From Ignavibacteria bacterium (GTDB lineage: Bacteria; Bacteroidota; Ignavibacteria; OLB7): a DNA stretch of 64,000 bases. The stretch's first letter is position 1, and the number at the start of each line of letters is the position of its first letter. Location: the NCBI GenBank assembly GCA_020635205.1, contig JACKAE010000003.1, positions 248,001-312,000 of the forward strand. The letters run 5' to 3'. Made by a program: the position numbers and the translations under genes. Positions 30,271 through 39,442 of this stretch are shown one piece after another. The notes beneath the pieces are model-generated. The model ran no database searches, was not told the origin of the DNA, and saw only the letters and a list, made by a program, of their open reading frames with translations.

Positions 30271-31425
30271 TTAACTGGTTGGAAGCTCTTCTGCCAAAAG
30301 AGAGGTAAAGGTCTGCTGTGCAGCCGAAACACCTGCCCCCGCCTCAAAAGTGAGTTCCAGATCGGACATCGTGCGCTCAACGTAGTGGAGGAACGTGAGC
30401 ATATCGCCATCATCGTAATAGCCAAGGTGAGAAACGCGGAAGATTTTTCCCTTTAATGCCTCCTGTCCCCCTGCCATAGTAATTCCGTATTTCTGCTTCA
30501 TCACCTTCTCGAAGCTGCTTCCCCCCTCCGGCAACAGAACCGACGTTACGGCGTTAGATGGAGGTGCTCCGAAGAGTTCGAATCCAAGAGCCGTTAACCC
30601 AGAGCGCAACCCGGCTGCAAGTCGGGCGTGGCGTCTCCACACCTGCTCGCGTCCCTCACTCCGAATCATAGCAAGTGCTTCGCGCAATCCAAGCACGAGT
30701 GTCACCGCAGGAGTCCAAGCTGTGTCCCCTTTCTCGTAGGCAACACGAGCTCGCTTCAAATCGAAGTAGAAGGAAGGAAGGTCTGATTTCTCGGCAGCAT
30801 CCCACGCACGTTTGCTTAGGGTGATAAAGGCAAGACCCGGAGGGATCATCAACCCCTTCTGTGAACCGGTAACGGCAACGTCAATTCCCCACTCGTCGAA
30901 CCGCATTTCGTGAGCACCAACTGCGGTAATGCCATCTACGATAATCAACCCATCGAACTCATCCCTGACCGCTGAGGCGATCTCTTTAATGTCAGTAAAA
31001 ACGCCAGTTGAAGTTTCACTGTGGGTTAGGCAGATTGCCCGCGCGTTCGGATAGCTAACCAATCTCTCTCTAATCATCTCTACCGTCACAGCCGTGCCCC
31101 ACTCTACATCGATCTGCCGATTCACCAATCCGTATGCAGTGGCAATCTCCCCCCATCTCTCCCCAAACTTCCCTCCATTTACCGTAATCACTTCCTCCCC
31201 TCGGCAAAGTGTGTTTGCCAGTGCTGCTTCCATCCCTCCTGTTCCACTCGATGTCAAAGTCAACACCGGCTCTTCAGTACAGAACAGGTACTGCAAATTC
31301 TCGTTCACCTCGGCAAAAGCGTTCTTGAATTCTTCGGTTCGATGGTGAATAATTGGCCGTGCCATTCGTAGCATCACACCTTCGGGTACAGGAGTTGGCC
31401 CTGGTGTGTAAAGTCGTGTTTTCAT
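30271..31425 (-). CDS. PLP-dependent alanine-glyoxylate/serine aminotransferase family protein
   Basis: Class V fold-type I aminotransferase of 384 residues. The N-terminus TPGPTPVPEGVMLRMARPII, LTSSGTGGMEAALAN, VDGITAVGAHEMRFDEWGID and the PLP lysine in GSQKGLMIPPGL (Lys190) are typical of the alanine-glyoxylate/serine-pyruvate group. Directly upstream of serA, it most likely replaces or complements SerC, converting 3-phosphohydroxypyruvate to phosphoserine, as reported for some members of this group; that role is inferred from context only. Other candidates are serine-glyoxylate or alanine-glyoxylate transaminase. Confidence 0.88.
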   Translation of the reverse strand: MKTRLYTPGPTPVPEGVMLRMARPIIHHRTEEFKNAFAEVNENLQYLFCTEEPVLTLTSSGTGGMEAALANTLCRGEEVITVNGGKFGERWGEIATAYGLVNRQIDVEWGTAVTVEMIRERLVSYPNARAICLTHSETSTGVFTDIKEIASAVRDEFDGLIIVDGITAVGAHEMRFDEWGIDVAVTGSQKGLMIPPGLAFITLSKRAWDAAEKSDLPSFYFDLKRARVAYEKGDTAWTPAVTLVLGLREALAMIRSEGREQVWRRHARLAAGLRSGLTALGFELFGAPPSNAVTSVLLPEGGSSFEKVMKQKYGITMAGGQEALKGKIFRVSHLGYYDDGDMLTFLHYVERTMSDLELTFEAGAGVSAAQQTFTSLLAEELPTS

Positions 31426-31538
31426 AGCTGTTCGTTCATAGGTTCGTTTAGTAGACTCAGTTATCAGTCAGGAGAGAAGGAATGTATTCCGTAGTATTCT
31501 ATCGTTCTTTTGTTGAGTGAAAATAGTGTTCCACAAAA

Positions 31539-32132
31539 TCAAAGATTCGCTCGTGCCTCAATAGCATTCAAAACTGTCCACCTTGAATCCTTGTCTTTGA
31601 TTGAGAAGGGAATTGCCTCAAGGAATTTAGGACTTGAAGAGAAGAGTTCGTTCACTTCTTTCAATCGAGTTACGATCTCACCACTCTTGACCTTATCCGA
31701 TTTAGTGAGAACAATGATGAAGGGTAATCCAAGCTGATCAAGCCACTCGATTAGGTCACGATCCAGTCGGGTTGGTTCGTGACGAATATCAATCAGAGAG
31801 ACGACTAAGCGAAGCTGCCTACGCCCTGTAAGGTAGGATTCAATACTCTTACGCCAGGCTTCGCGCTCAGTCTTAGAGACTTTCGCGTAACCATATCCGG
31901 GAAGATCGACGAAATGATATGCTCGATCTATCAAATAGAAGTTGATGTGACGGGTTTTCCCCGGAGTCGAGCTGATGTGAGCAAGTTTCTTTCGACCAAC
32001 TAAAGAATTTAGAAGTGAAGATTTGCCCACATTTGATCTTCCCACAAACGCTACTTCTGGAAGGTCACCCTCTGGGTAGTGTGCCGGAGCAGTTGCACTC
32101 TTAACAAATTCAGCCTGTGGTATTGCTCTCAT
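31539..32132 (-). CDS. engB: Ribosome biogenesis GTPase EngB (YsxC/YihA)
   Basis: Essential small GTPase required for late assembly of the 50S subunit. The 197-residue protein shows G1 GRSNVGKSS (residues 31-39), G2-region THISSTPGKTRHINF-like segment, G3 DLPGYGYAKV and G4 TKSDK, with the circular TRAFAC fold intact and normal length. It stands alone between the aminotransferase gene and the end of the alpha operon. Confidence 0.96.
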   Translation of the reverse strand: MRAIPQAEFVKSATAPAHYPEGDLPEVAFVGRSNVGKSSLLNSLVGRKKLAHISSTPGKTRHINFYLIDRAYHFVDLPGYGYAKVSKTEREAWRKSIESYLTGRRQLRLVVSLIDIRHEPTRLDRDLIEWLDQLGLPFIIVLTKSDKVKSGEIVTRLKEVNELFSSSPKFLEAIPFSIKDKDSRWTVLNAIEARANL

Positions 32133-32194
32133 CGTAATCCTATCTTATGCCATTTTCAAAGGGGAAGTCATTGATCGTATTAATGCTCCAAGTA

Positions 32195-32329
32195 TGTCTT
32201 CCTGAGGTCTTCCAAAGACCCCCGAAGGGAGCACCGTAGGTAATCTCGCCGGTTCAAAAGAACAATACTCTACCTCTGTAGCATCCTTGCGAGACTCTCC
32301 ATTCCACTTCGCTTTATTCAGAGTGACAG
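32195..32329. repeat. Imperfect inverted repeat of the dispersed CTGAG/GCGAAG type
   Basis: The left arm starts TGTCTTCCTGAGG and ends GGTAATCTCGC; the right arm read on the other strand starts TGTCACTCTGAATAAAGCG and ends GAGAGTCTCGC. The two arms are diverged copies of the kind of sequence (TGTCATYCTGAGCGAAGCGAAG...ATCTCGC) that is scattered between genes in many Bacteroidota/Chlorobiota genomes. The element fills most of the gap between engB and the rplQ terminator and codes for nothing I can read. Confidence 0.5.
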
Positions 32330-32377
32330 AAGGGCAATTGCTGGTATACGTCTTCCGGAACTGAATTTGGTATTAGC

Positions 32378-32426
32378 AAAAAAAGAACGAGCCGAAAGCG
32401 GTAATCATAACGCTTTCGACTCGTTC
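32378..32426 (-). terminator. Strong Rho-independent terminator of the S10-spc-alpha operon
   Basis: After rplQ the minus strand forms GAACGAGtCGAAAGCG paired with CGCTTTCGgCTCGTTC (one mismatch, about ten-base loop) and then seven T residues. This is a textbook terminator closing the ribosomal superoperon. Confidence 0.95.
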
Positions 32427-32471
32427 AGGATCATTAAAAATCAGAAGATAAAACGGTAAGAGAATATGTGG

Positions 32472-33194
32472 TTACTCTCCCCCTTCCTTCTTATCATCCT
32501 CGCTTGTGCTATCGTCTGGTGCACTCTCCTCAGAGGCCTCGTTGGTTGCCTCCTCAGCAGGAGCTTCTTCCGCGACCTCTTCAGCAGCTTCTGCTTCCTC
32601 GGCAGTCTCAACTTCCTCAGTAGCCTCAACCTCGGCGACCACTTCTTCAATCTCCTCAACCTCATCTACAACAACTGACTCCTCGACTTCAGCAACCACA
32701 GCTTCAGCCTCTTGCTTCTTCTGTTTCTCTTGGCTGCGCCGAACGCGCTCAGAGCGAGACATAAGATTTTTCGAGCGGCTGCGGACTGCGCTTTCATCTC
32801 GGTCAAGATTGTAGTCAACCAGTTCCAGCACGGCCATTTCGGCTGCGTCACCATTGCGCTGTCCGATTCGGATTACGCGCGTGTACCCTCCGGGACGATC
32901 AGCTACCTTTTCAGCAACTGAGCTAAAAAGCTCACGTAGAACTCCCTTGTCCTGAATATCACGCCCCACAATGCGCCGGGCGTGCAGGTTCATTGCTCCC
33001 CCTTCTTTCTCAGCGTTCCAAGCCCGTCGAGCTTTGGAAATAAGTCCCTCAACAAAACGGCTGGCTTCCTTAGCCTTCGCTTCGGTTGTGGTTATTCTCT
33101 TATGGCGGATCAACTCAGTTGAGAGTGAACGGAGCAGTGAGCGTCTGTGGCTCGCCGTTCTCTTGAGCTTTCTTCCTACAACTCTGTGTCTCAT
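32472..33194 (-). CDS. rplQ: 50S ribosomal protein L17 with long acidic C-terminal extension
   Basis: Large-subunit protein near the exit tunnel. Residues 1-130 are an ordinary L17 (MRHRVVGRKLKRTASHRRSL, ITTTEAKAKEASRFVEGLI, RVIRIGQRNGDAAEMAVLEL). Residues 131-160 form a basic linker (RSKNLMSRSERVRRSQEKQ) and 161-240 are almost only Glu, Ala, Val, Thr and Asp, about 80 extra residues compared with E. coli. The frame is unbroken into a TAA before the terminator, so the tail looks real. It is the last gene of the alpha operon. Confidence 0.95.
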   Translation of the reverse strand: MRHRVVGRKLKRTASHRRSLLRSLSTELIRHKRITTTEAKAKEASRFVEGLISKARRAWNAEKEGGAMNLHARRIVGRDIQDKGVLRELFSSVAEKVADRPGGYTRVIRIGQRNGDAAEMAVLELVDYNLDRDESAVRSRSKNLMSRSERVRRSQEKQKKQEAEAVVAEVEESVVVDEVEEIEEVVAEVEATEEVETAEEAEAAEEVAEEAPAEEATNEASEESAPDDSTSEDDKKEGGE

Positions 33195-33299
33195 TTCCCT
33201 TTTCTATACTGGCGACTGTTGCCTGATCAAATTCTGTAGTTATCTGCTATCAATTGCGTAGACTTAGTACCTGTACGCTGTTGCTTTTGGCTTTACGCC

Positions 33300-34331
33300 T
33301 TAGGCTTCCTTTTCATCTTTCAGATACTTGTCTACATCCATTCCGAATGTCAACCCAAAACCATCAATAATTTCGGTCAATTCGGTCAACGATTTCCGCC
33401 CGAAGTTCCGGAACTTCAACATCTCACTCTCTTGGCGTGAGACAAGATCAGAGATCGTGTGAATGTTTGCTGCCTTCAAACAATTGTGTGAACGAACGGA
33501 AAGTTCCAGTTCATCTACGGTTGTGTTCAGAATGCGTCGAATCCGATTGAACTCAGCCTCACGAGTCTCCTCTTCCTCTTGAATCTGTGCTTCCTCAGCA
33601 TCGAAATTCAAGAAGAGTTGAATGTGATCCCGCATAATCTTCGCTGCCGTAGCCAACGACTCTTCCGGCGTAATCGAGCCGTCGGTCATGATCTCAAGCG
33701 TCAGCTTCTCGTAGTCAGTCTTCTGACCAACACGAGTTGGCTCAACTTGGTATCGAACGTTCAGAACTGGTGTGAAGATCGAGTCGATAGGGATCATTCC
33801 AATCGGAGCATCGGCAACTACCTGATCCTCTGCCAGAACATATCCCTTACCCCGTCCAATCCGCAGTTCTACCTGTAGCGTCACTCCCTCAGATAGGGTT
33901 GCGATGTGGTGCTCAGGATTTAATACTTCGTAGTCCGTTGTTGCCTTGCTGATATCCTCACCGGTAAAAACACCCGGCCCGGAAACGCTGAAGGATATTG
34001 AGTGCGACTTCTTGTCGATCTGCTTTAGGCGCATCTCTTTCAGGTTTAGCACGATCTCAGCCATATCCTCGGTAACACCGGGGATTGTCTGGAACTCGTG
34101 CAACACTCCTTCAATCTTAATCGCACAAATTGCCGATCCCGGAATAGATGCTAAGAGCACCCGCCGGAAGGAATTGCCGATTGTTGTTCCGTACCCTTCT
34201 TCCAACGGTTGCAAGACAAAGCGACCGTAGCTATCAGTACGTGTCGATTCCTCGAGGTGAACCCGTTCGGGCATTTGCATGATCGAGACGGTTGTCGAAC
34301 TCATCTGCTTTGTTTCTGCTGTAGTCGTCAT
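33300..34331 (-). CDS. rpoA: RNA polymerase alpha subunit
   Basis: Alpha dimer nucleates polymerase assembly; its C-terminal domain contacts UP elements and activators. The N-terminal domain includes GRFVLQPLEEGYGTTIGNSF and RRVLLASIPGSAICAIKIEG; the C-terminal domain includes NTTVDELELSVRSHNCLKAA and FRNFGRKSLTELTEIIDGFG. I used the first ATG (343 residues); an in-frame TTG at 34346 could add five residues, and the ATG at 34304 (MSSTTVSIMQ) is also possible, as no clear ribosome site distinguishes them. Confidence 0.96.
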   Translation of the reverse strand: MTTTAETKQMSSTTVSIMQMPERVHLEESTRTDSYGRFVLQPLEEGYGTTIGNSFRRVLLASIPGSAICAIKIEGVLHEFQTIPGVTEDMAEIVLNLKEMRLKQIDKKSHSISFSVSGPGVFTGEDISKATTDYEVLNPEHHIATLSEGVTLQVELRIGRGKGYVLAEDQVVADAPIGMIPIDSIFTPVLNVRYQVEPTRVGQKTDYEKLTLEIMTDGSITPEESLATAAKIMRDHIQLFLNFDAEEAQIQEEEETREAEFNRIRRILNTTVDELELSVRSHNCLKAANIHTISDLVSRQESEMLKFRNFGRKSLTELTEIIDGFGLTFGMDVDKYLKDEKEA

Positions 34332-34479
34332 GAATACTGTTTTCAATGCGAGAGGTCTTGCACTCTACGTGCCCGACTCTCCCCTCAATACAACTCTCTC
34401 TGAATCCGCGTAATAAACACTTTTGGATGGTGGAGATCAATCCAAGAATCGATCCCCATCAACATTCTCCACCACTACT

Positions 34480-35112
34480 TTACTTCGAGTATAACTCGAC
34501 CACAAGCTGCTCATTTACGTTGAGCGGCACTTCCTCGCGCTCTGGAACCGATAGGAACGTTCCCTTCAGATTCGCCTTGTCAAGCTGTAGCCATGAAGGA
34601 ATCTGTCGTTCGGTAATCCGTCGCAACGACTCGTGAATTACATCAATCTTCTTGCTCTTAGCCCGAACCTGAATAGTATCTCCCGGCTTCAAGTGGTAGC
34701 TCGGAATGTTTACCGAGTGACCGTTGACTAAGAAGTGGCGGTGCAACACAAGCTGTCGCGCTGCATCGCGTGAAGAGGCAAGCCCCAAACGGTAGACTGT
34801 GTTATCCAGTCTGCTCTCGAGCAACTTGATCAGATTCTCACCGGTTACACCACGCTGGCGATTTGCCTTTTCGAAGGTGCTCCGGAACTGCTTTTCAAGC
34901 AGACGGTAGGATCGCTTGATCTTCTGCTTTTCACGCAACTGAATTCCATACTCAGTCGCCTTAGCGCGACGAGAATCTACACCGTGCTGACCGGGAGGAT
35001 AAGCCCGACGTTCAATCGGACACTTCTCGGTGTAGCACTTGCTTCCTTTCAGGAAGAGTTTCTGCCTCTCGCGACGGCAGAGCTTACATACTGCTCCAGT
35101 GTATCGAGCCAT
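34480..35112 (-). CDS. rpsD: 30S ribosomal protein S4 (zinc-binding type)
   Basis: Primary 16S rRNA-binding protein that nucleates the 30S body. The 210-residue protein has the S4 RNA-binding domain (about 95-160, RLDNTVYRLGLASSRDAARQ). The N-terminus keeps four cysteines (Cys9, Cys12, Cys26, Cys31: VCKLC and KCYTEKC), so it is the zinc-binding form, unlike the Cys-free paralogue type. It is in the usual rpsM-rpsK-rpsD-rpoA order. Confidence 0.97.
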   Translation of the reverse strand: MARYTGAVCKLCRRERQKLFLKGSKCYTEKCPIERRAYPPGQHGVDSRRAKATEYGIQLREKQKIKRSYRLLEKQFRSTFEKANRQRGVTGENLIKLLESRLDNTVYRLGLASSRDAARQLVLHRHFLVNGHSVNIPSYHLKPGDTIQVRAKSKKIDVIHESLRRITERQIPSWLQLDKANLKGTFLSVPEREEVPLNVNEQLVVELYSK

Positions 35113-35204
35113 GAATCAACTATAAGATGCTATGAAGAGCATTCCGCTCTTGTGAACCTTCACTGTTTCAACTATTCAAACCGACAGTTCAACGATCGAC
35201 CGAC

Positions 35205-35588
35205 TTAGACGCGACGACGCTTTGGTGGACGGCAACCGTTGTGTGGTAACGGCGTCACATCGTTAATCGTCTGAATTTCCAAACCGGCTGTCTGCAAAGC
35301 CCTAACAGCGGCTTCGCGACCCGATCCTGGTCCTTTGACAAACACATCAACGCGACGCAACCCCATGTCGTAGGCTTCTCTACCGGCATTTTCGGCACAT
35401 ACCTGAGCGGCATACGGTGTGTTCTTACGGGAACCCCGAAAGCCATTTCTTCCTGCCGAACTCCAGCTCAACGTGTTTCCGTAGATATCGGTCACGGTGA
35501 CCATAACGTTGTTAAACGTTGCCTTGATAAAGGCTTTGCCGTTGGAATCGGCAACGATTTTCTTTTTACGCTTCTGTGTCTTTGCCAT
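35205..35588 (-). CDS. rpsK: 30S ribosomal protein S11
   Basis: Platform protein next to the mRNA exit site. From [10 protein letters not shown] it has 127 residues, with [40 protein letters not shown] and the C-terminal [19 protein letters not shown], all canonical. A longer frame starting at 35615 would add nine residues (MGATIQSGT) but AGGA lies just before the chosen ATG and family members start here. Confidence 0.97.
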   Translation of the reverse strand: MAKTQKRKKKIVADSNGKAFIKATFNNVMVTVTDIYGNTLSWSSAGRNGFRGSRKNTPYAAQVCAENAGREAYDMGLRRVDVFVKGPGSGREAAVRALQTAGLEIQTINDVTPLPHNGCRPPKRRRV

Positions 35589-35636
35589 AGTTCCTGACTG
35601 TATAGTCGCCCCCACACTTGAGGGCGATCATCTATC

Positions 35637-36014
35637 TTACTTACCTGCTTTCTTCTTTCCAGCAACCGTCTTGCGCTTCCCTTTCCTCGTGCGCGAGTTT
35701 GTCCTCGTCCGCTGTCCGTTAACCGGAAGTCCGCGACGATGCCGCATTCCACGATAGCTGACAATATCCTGCAAACGCTTGATATTCAACTGCACTTCGC
35801 TTCGGGCAGCACCCTCAACTTTGTACTCGTTCTGAATAATCGCGCGAATGCGGCTTACTTCCTCGTCACTCAGCTCGCCAATCTTCTTTGAATGATCAAC
35901 GTTTGCCTTGTCGAGAATTTCTTTCGCTCGTGTCTGCCCGATACCGTAGATATAGGTTAGACCGATATACGAATGTTTGTTTTTGGGAAGATCAATACCT
36001 GCAATGCGTGCCAT
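35637..36014 (-). CDS. rpsM: 30S ribosomal protein S13
   Basis: Head protein forming the inter-subunit bridge B1 and touching P-site tRNA. The 125 residues start [20 protein letters not shown], contain the helix-hairpin-helix [13 protein letters not shown], and end in the basic [19 protein letters not shown] tail. Length normal. It lies between rpmJ and rpsK. Confidence 0.98.
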   Translation of the reverse strand: MARIAGIDLPKNKHSYIGLTYIYGIGQTRAKEILDKANVDHSKKIGELSDEEVSRIRAIIQNEYKVEGAARSEVQLNIKRLQDIVSYRGMRHRRGLPVNGQRTRTNSRTRKGKRKTVAGKKKAGK

Positions 36015-36050
36015 AGTATATTTCTATAAAAGTGGTTGCTCTTTCTCGAC

Positions 36051-36167
36051 TTATCCCTGACGCTGCTTGTGCTTCGGATTCTTCTTGCAAATCACCCGAA
36101 CAACACCCTTCCGCCGAACGATCTTGCAACCGTCACAAATCTTCTTGACTGATGCTTGTACTTTCAT
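36051..36167 (-). CDS. rpmJ: 50S ribosomal protein L36 (zinc-binding type)
   Basis: Smallest ribosomal protein, 38 residues, read directly as [20 protein letters not shown] and ending NPKHKQRQG. The zinc ligands Cys11, Cys14, Cys27 and His33 are all present, so it is the zinc-dependent form. It sits between infA and rpsM as in most bacteria. Confidence 0.96.
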   Translation of the reverse strand: MKVQASVKKICDGCKIVRRKGVVRVICKKNPKHKQRQG

Positions 36168-36214
36168 TGCTCTGCTCGTTATTACGTTCCTCTCCAGTAG
36201 AGGAAAAACGCTCG

Positions 36215-36433
36215 TTACTTGTATCGGTAGACAATGCGACCCTTTGAAAGGTCGTAAGGGGACAACTCAACAGTTACTTTATCCCCCTGAAGAATCTTGA
36301 TGTAATACATCCGCATCTTCCCCGAAATATGGGCGAGGATCTCGTGATCGTTCTCCAGCTTCACGCGAAATGAAGCGTTCGGCAACACTTCGCTCACAAC
36401 GCCATCAACTTTGATTGCGGACTGTTTTGCCAT
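36215..36433 (-). CDS. infA: Translation initiation factor IF-1
   Basis: Binds the 30S A site during initiation. The 72-residue protein is a single S1-type OB fold, starting [20 protein letters not shown] and containing [20 protein letters not shown] and the C-terminal [14 protein letters not shown]. It lies between map and rpmJ, the standard position. Confidence 0.98.
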   Translation of the reverse strand: MAKQSAIKVDGVVSEVLPNASFRVKLENDHEILAHISGKMRMYYIKILQGDKVTVELSPYDLSKGRIVYRYK

Positions 36434-36482
36434 ACTTACCTACGCTGTTTCTCTCAATACTCTTTACCTGCTCCGCTATATT

Positions 36483-37313
36483 CTACACAAACGTTGGATG
36501 CGGAATGTGAGTCGTCAATATCTCAGCCTCCCCTTCCCGCACAACAACCATATGTTCAAAGTGTGCCGATGGGAGACCGTCAACTGTCCGAACTGTCCAC
36601 CCATCTTCATCTGTGCTAACCTTGAAAGTTCCAGCATTAACCATCGGCTCAATGCAGATCACCATCCCCTCGCTCAACTTCAAGTTCGGGAATCGATGCC
36701 GTGCAAACGGGTTTGGCACAAAGTTTGGAATCGCTGGATCTTCGTGGAGCGATTGACCGATCCCATGTCCTACCAGTTCCCGTACAACGCTGAACCCACT
36801 CTGCTCCACATGCTTCTGGATTCCTCTGGCGATGTCGTATATCCAGTTCCCTACTACTGCCTGTTCAATACCAAGGTTCAGTGCCTCAACTGTGGCGTCG
36901 AGAAGACGCTGCTTCTCTTGAGTGATCTCACCTACAGCATAGGTAAAGGCACAATCACCGTGATACCTCTCCTTAATCACCCCCACATCAATCGCGACGA
37001 TATCTCCCTCTTGCAGCTCATCCTTGCTTGGAAAGCCGTGGACAACAACGTCGTTGACGGAGATGCAGAGTGTCGAGGGATAAGGGTTCTCCACACCATC
37101 TCCCATCACGTAGCCTTTAAAGGCTGGAGTTGCACCGTGATCCCGAATAAACTCTTCGGCCAAATTGTCAAGCTCTGCGGTTGTAACTCCCGGAACTACT
37201 CGCTCCCGAAGCATTTCGTGCACTCCTGAGACGATCCCGGCAGCAACCCGCAGTGCATTAATCTCTTCGGGTCCCTTTTCCGACTTCATACGTCGTGCAC
37301 TTTGCGCAGCCAT
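36483..37313 (-). CDS. map: Methionine aminopeptidase, type I
   Basis: Removes the initiator methionine from nascent proteins using two metal ions. The 276-residue protein carries the full ligand set: His in VVVHGFPS, Asp in VAIDVG, Asp in HGDCAFTY, His in VGHGIGQSLHEDP, Glu in CIEPMVN, and Glu in FEHMVVV. It is the secY-map-infA version without adk between secY and map. Confidence 0.97.
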   Translation of the reverse strand: MAAQSARRMKSEKGPEEINALRVAAGIVSGVHEMLRERVVPGVTTAELDNLAEEFIRDHGATPAFKGYVMGDGVENPYPSTLCISVNDVVVHGFPSKDELQEGDIVAIDVGVIKERYHGDCAFTYAVGEITQEKQRLLDATVEALNLGIEQAVVGNWIYDIARGIQKHVEQSGFSVVRELVGHGIGQSLHEDPAIPNFVPNPFARHRFPNLKLSEGMVICIEPMVNAGTFKVSTDEDGWTVRTVDGLPSAHFEHMVVVREGEAEILTTHIPHPTFV

Positions 37314-37394
37314 TCTATTTTCTCTTCCTTATCAAAATCAAACTCAAATAGGCTTTCATCACAATCATCCCTCGCCTCAAATACTCACCTCTGC

Positions 37395-38726
37395 TTAGCC
37401 CATCACTGCTTTACGTCCACGGAGTTTGCCACTCTTCATAAAGCCATCGTAGTGGCGCATTACTAAGTAGGACTCGATCTGACGGAGTGTGTCGAGAGCC
37501 ACACCGATGATGATGAGCAGACTTGTTCCGCCAAAGAACTGAGCGAAAACCTGCGAAACTCCCCATTGCTGTGCAAAGGCTGGCAAGATTGCCACAATTG
37601 CGAGGAAGATCGACCCCGGCACTGTCACTCGAGTTAAGATGCCATCGAGATACTCTTCAGTCGGCTTGCCTGGACGCACGTTCGGGATGAAGCCTCCCTG
37701 CTTCCGCAGGTTCTCGGCAACATCGCGCGGACTGAAAACAATCGCCGTATAGAAGAACGTAAAGAAGACAACCATTAAGGCCAGAGTCAGCGAGTAGAGA
37801 GGTCTTCCAAAGCTGAAGTTGACACTCAACCACCGACCGATAGCACTATCAGGAGCAACGCCACTAATTCCCTGTGGCACGAACATCAGTGCCTGAGCAA
37901 AGATGATCGGCATCACGTTTGCAATCACCATGCTGATAGGAATGTGTGATGATTGTCCACCAACTGTCCGCTTCCCTACCTGCCGCTTCGCGTAGCGAAC
38001 TGGAATCTTCCGCACTGCCTGTGTGAACATCACAACAGCGGCAATCACACCGAGCAGGGCAGCAAGTATCAACATCTCCACAACCAAGTTCCGTGTTCCA
38101 GCCTGAATTGCTTGGAACTCAGCGATAAGTCCGGCTGGGAGATCAGCAATAATCCCAATGAAGATGATTAGTGAAATACCATTGCCGATTCCTTTCTCTG
38201 TAATCTGCTCACCAATCCACATCAGAAAGACTGTGCCAGCAGTCATCACTAACGCAGCCGTAATGATAAAGGGGAGACCGTATATCTGTGGTGGAACGGG
38301 TGGTGCACCTGTCCCTGATGCCTGCAGTGTCAGGGCAATCGCCATACCTTGACCAAAGGCGAGAGCAACAGTGATATAGCGTGTCCAATTATTCAAAGTC
38401 CGACGTCCATCTTCCCCTTCCCGCTGCATTTTCGTTACCGAGGGAACTACGGCTCCGAGAAGCTGAATAATAATCGAAGCGGAGATATAGGGCATGATGC
38501 CAAGCGAGAAGATTGCTGCTCGCGAGTAGGCTCCACCAACAAACATGTTGAAGAGGCCACCAATCCCCCCGGTTCCAACATTGGCCAGGTTATCAATATT
38601 TATTCCTGGAAGTGGAATAAAGGAACCGGCACGAACCACCAGCAACATTAGTGCTGTGAAAATGATCCGCTCACGCAGCTCCTTTATATGCCAGGCGTTC
38701 CTGAGACTTTCGAAAAATTTATTCAT
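37395..38726 (-). CDS. secY: Preprotein translocase subunit SecY
   Basis: Central channel of SecYEG in the inner membrane. The 443-residue protein has about ten membrane helices; recognisable are RIIFTALMLLVVRAGSFIPL (TM1), the plug region NIDNLANVGTGGIGGLFNMF, a GEQITEKGIGNGISLIIF motif in TM5 region, and RDVAENLRKQGGFIPNVRPG in the cytoplasmic loop that contacts SecA and the ribosome. Its start overlaps the end of rplO by eight bases. Confidence 0.97.
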   Translation of the reverse strand: MNKFFESLRNAWHIKELRERIIFTALMLLVVRAGSFIPLPGINIDNLANVGTGGIGGLFNMFVGGAYSRAAIFSLGIMPYISASIIIQLLGAVVPSVTKMQREGEDGRRTLNNWTRYITVALAFGQGMAIALTLQASGTGAPPVPPQIYGLPFIITAALVMTAGTVFLMWIGEQITEKGIGNGISLIIFIGIIADLPAGLIAEFQAIQAGTRNLVVEMLILAALLGVIAAVVMFTQAVRKIPVRYAKRQVGKRTVGGQSSHIPISMVIANVMPIIFAQALMFVPQGISGVAPDSAIGRWLSVNFSFGRPLYSLTLALMVVFFTFFYTAIVFSPRDVAENLRKQGGFIPNVRPGKPTEEYLDGILTRVTVPGSIFLAIVAILPAFAQQWGVSQVFAQFFGGTSLLIIIGVALDTLRQIESYLVMRHYDGFMKSGKLRGRKAVMG

Positions 38727-39180
38727 GAATCGTCACCGTTCCGCCGGCATCCTCGATTCCCTTGTGCGCCGTGGCGGAAAATTTGTGGGCGGTTACGTTG
38801 AGCTTCGCCGAGACTTCCCCGACACCGAGGATCTTCACCGGCTGGTTCTTCTTGGAAATAGCCCCCGCAGCATAGAGGCTTTCGGGTGTAATCGCATCGG
38901 CCTGGATCCGTCCTGCATCGAGCAGTTCCTGTAGCCGACTGAGATTAACCACCTGATATTCTACACGGAAAGGGTTGTGGAAGCCATATTTCGGTACACG
39001 ACGGATGTAGGCCATCTGTCCTCCCTCGAAGTTCTTCAACTGATTGAAGCCCGACCGGGATTTATGCCCTTTATGTCCGCGTGTAGATGTGCCGCCACGA
39101 CCTGAACCTGGTCCGCGCCCAATCCGTTTTTTGCCTTTTGTCGCTCCAGGTGAGCGAAGTGATCCAAGATGGTTCGCCAT
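38719..39180 (-). CDS. rplO: 50S ribosomal protein L15
   Basis: Late-assembly large-subunit protein with a long N-terminal extension into 23S rRNA. From MANHLGSLRSPGATKGKKRI the product has 153 residues, with GRGPGSGRGGTSTRGHKGHK and the C-terminal SAKLNVTAHKFSATAHKGIE. A longer frame from 39240 would overlap rpmD; AGGA ten bases before the chosen ATG supports the shorter form. Confidence 0.96.
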   Translation of the reverse strand: MANHLGSLRSPGATKGKKRIGRGPGSGRGGTSTRGHKGHKSRSGFNQLKNFEGGQMAYIRRVPKYGFHNPFRVEYQVVNLSRLQELLDAGRIQADAITPESLYAAGAISKKNQPVKILGVGEVSAKLNVTAHKFSATAHKGIEDAGGTVTIHE

Positions 39181-39236
39181 AACTTGTCGTTCCTGATCGA
39201 ATGCTGTGCGTTGCGTCAAATCGAAATCGCCCCGCG

Positions 39237-39419
39237 TCAATTAACTTCTTCCACTTTCACAAGATGTGCCACGACACGGATCATCCCTCTGATCTCCGGT
39301 CTATCGTCGTACGTCTTTGTTCGATTGATCTTACCAAGACCGAGCGCTTTCATGGTTCGCTTCTGCTTCAGCGACCGATCTATCGTGCTCCGAACCTGTG
39401 TTACCTTGATACGCGCCAT
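39237..39419 (-). CDS. rpmD: 50S ribosomal protein L30
   Basis: Small 60-residue protein of the large subunit, starting MARIKVTQVRSTIDRSLKQK and containing TMKALGLGKINRTKTYDDRP, the family core. It is placed between rpsE and rplO as expected. It is separated from rpsE by an unusual 108-base gap that carries an inverted repeat. Confidence 0.96.
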   Translation of the reverse strand: MARIKVTQVRSTIDRSLKQKRTMKALGLGKINRTKTYDDRPEIRGMIRVVAHLVKVEEVN

Positions 39420-39442
39420 AATAATTCAAAATGATAAATGCA

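Noticed and set aside
36411..37229. 272-codon open frame on the plus strand opposite map
   Set aside because: Antisense to an intact methionine aminopeptidase gene; His/Cys-rich composition is what reverse reading of that gene produces.
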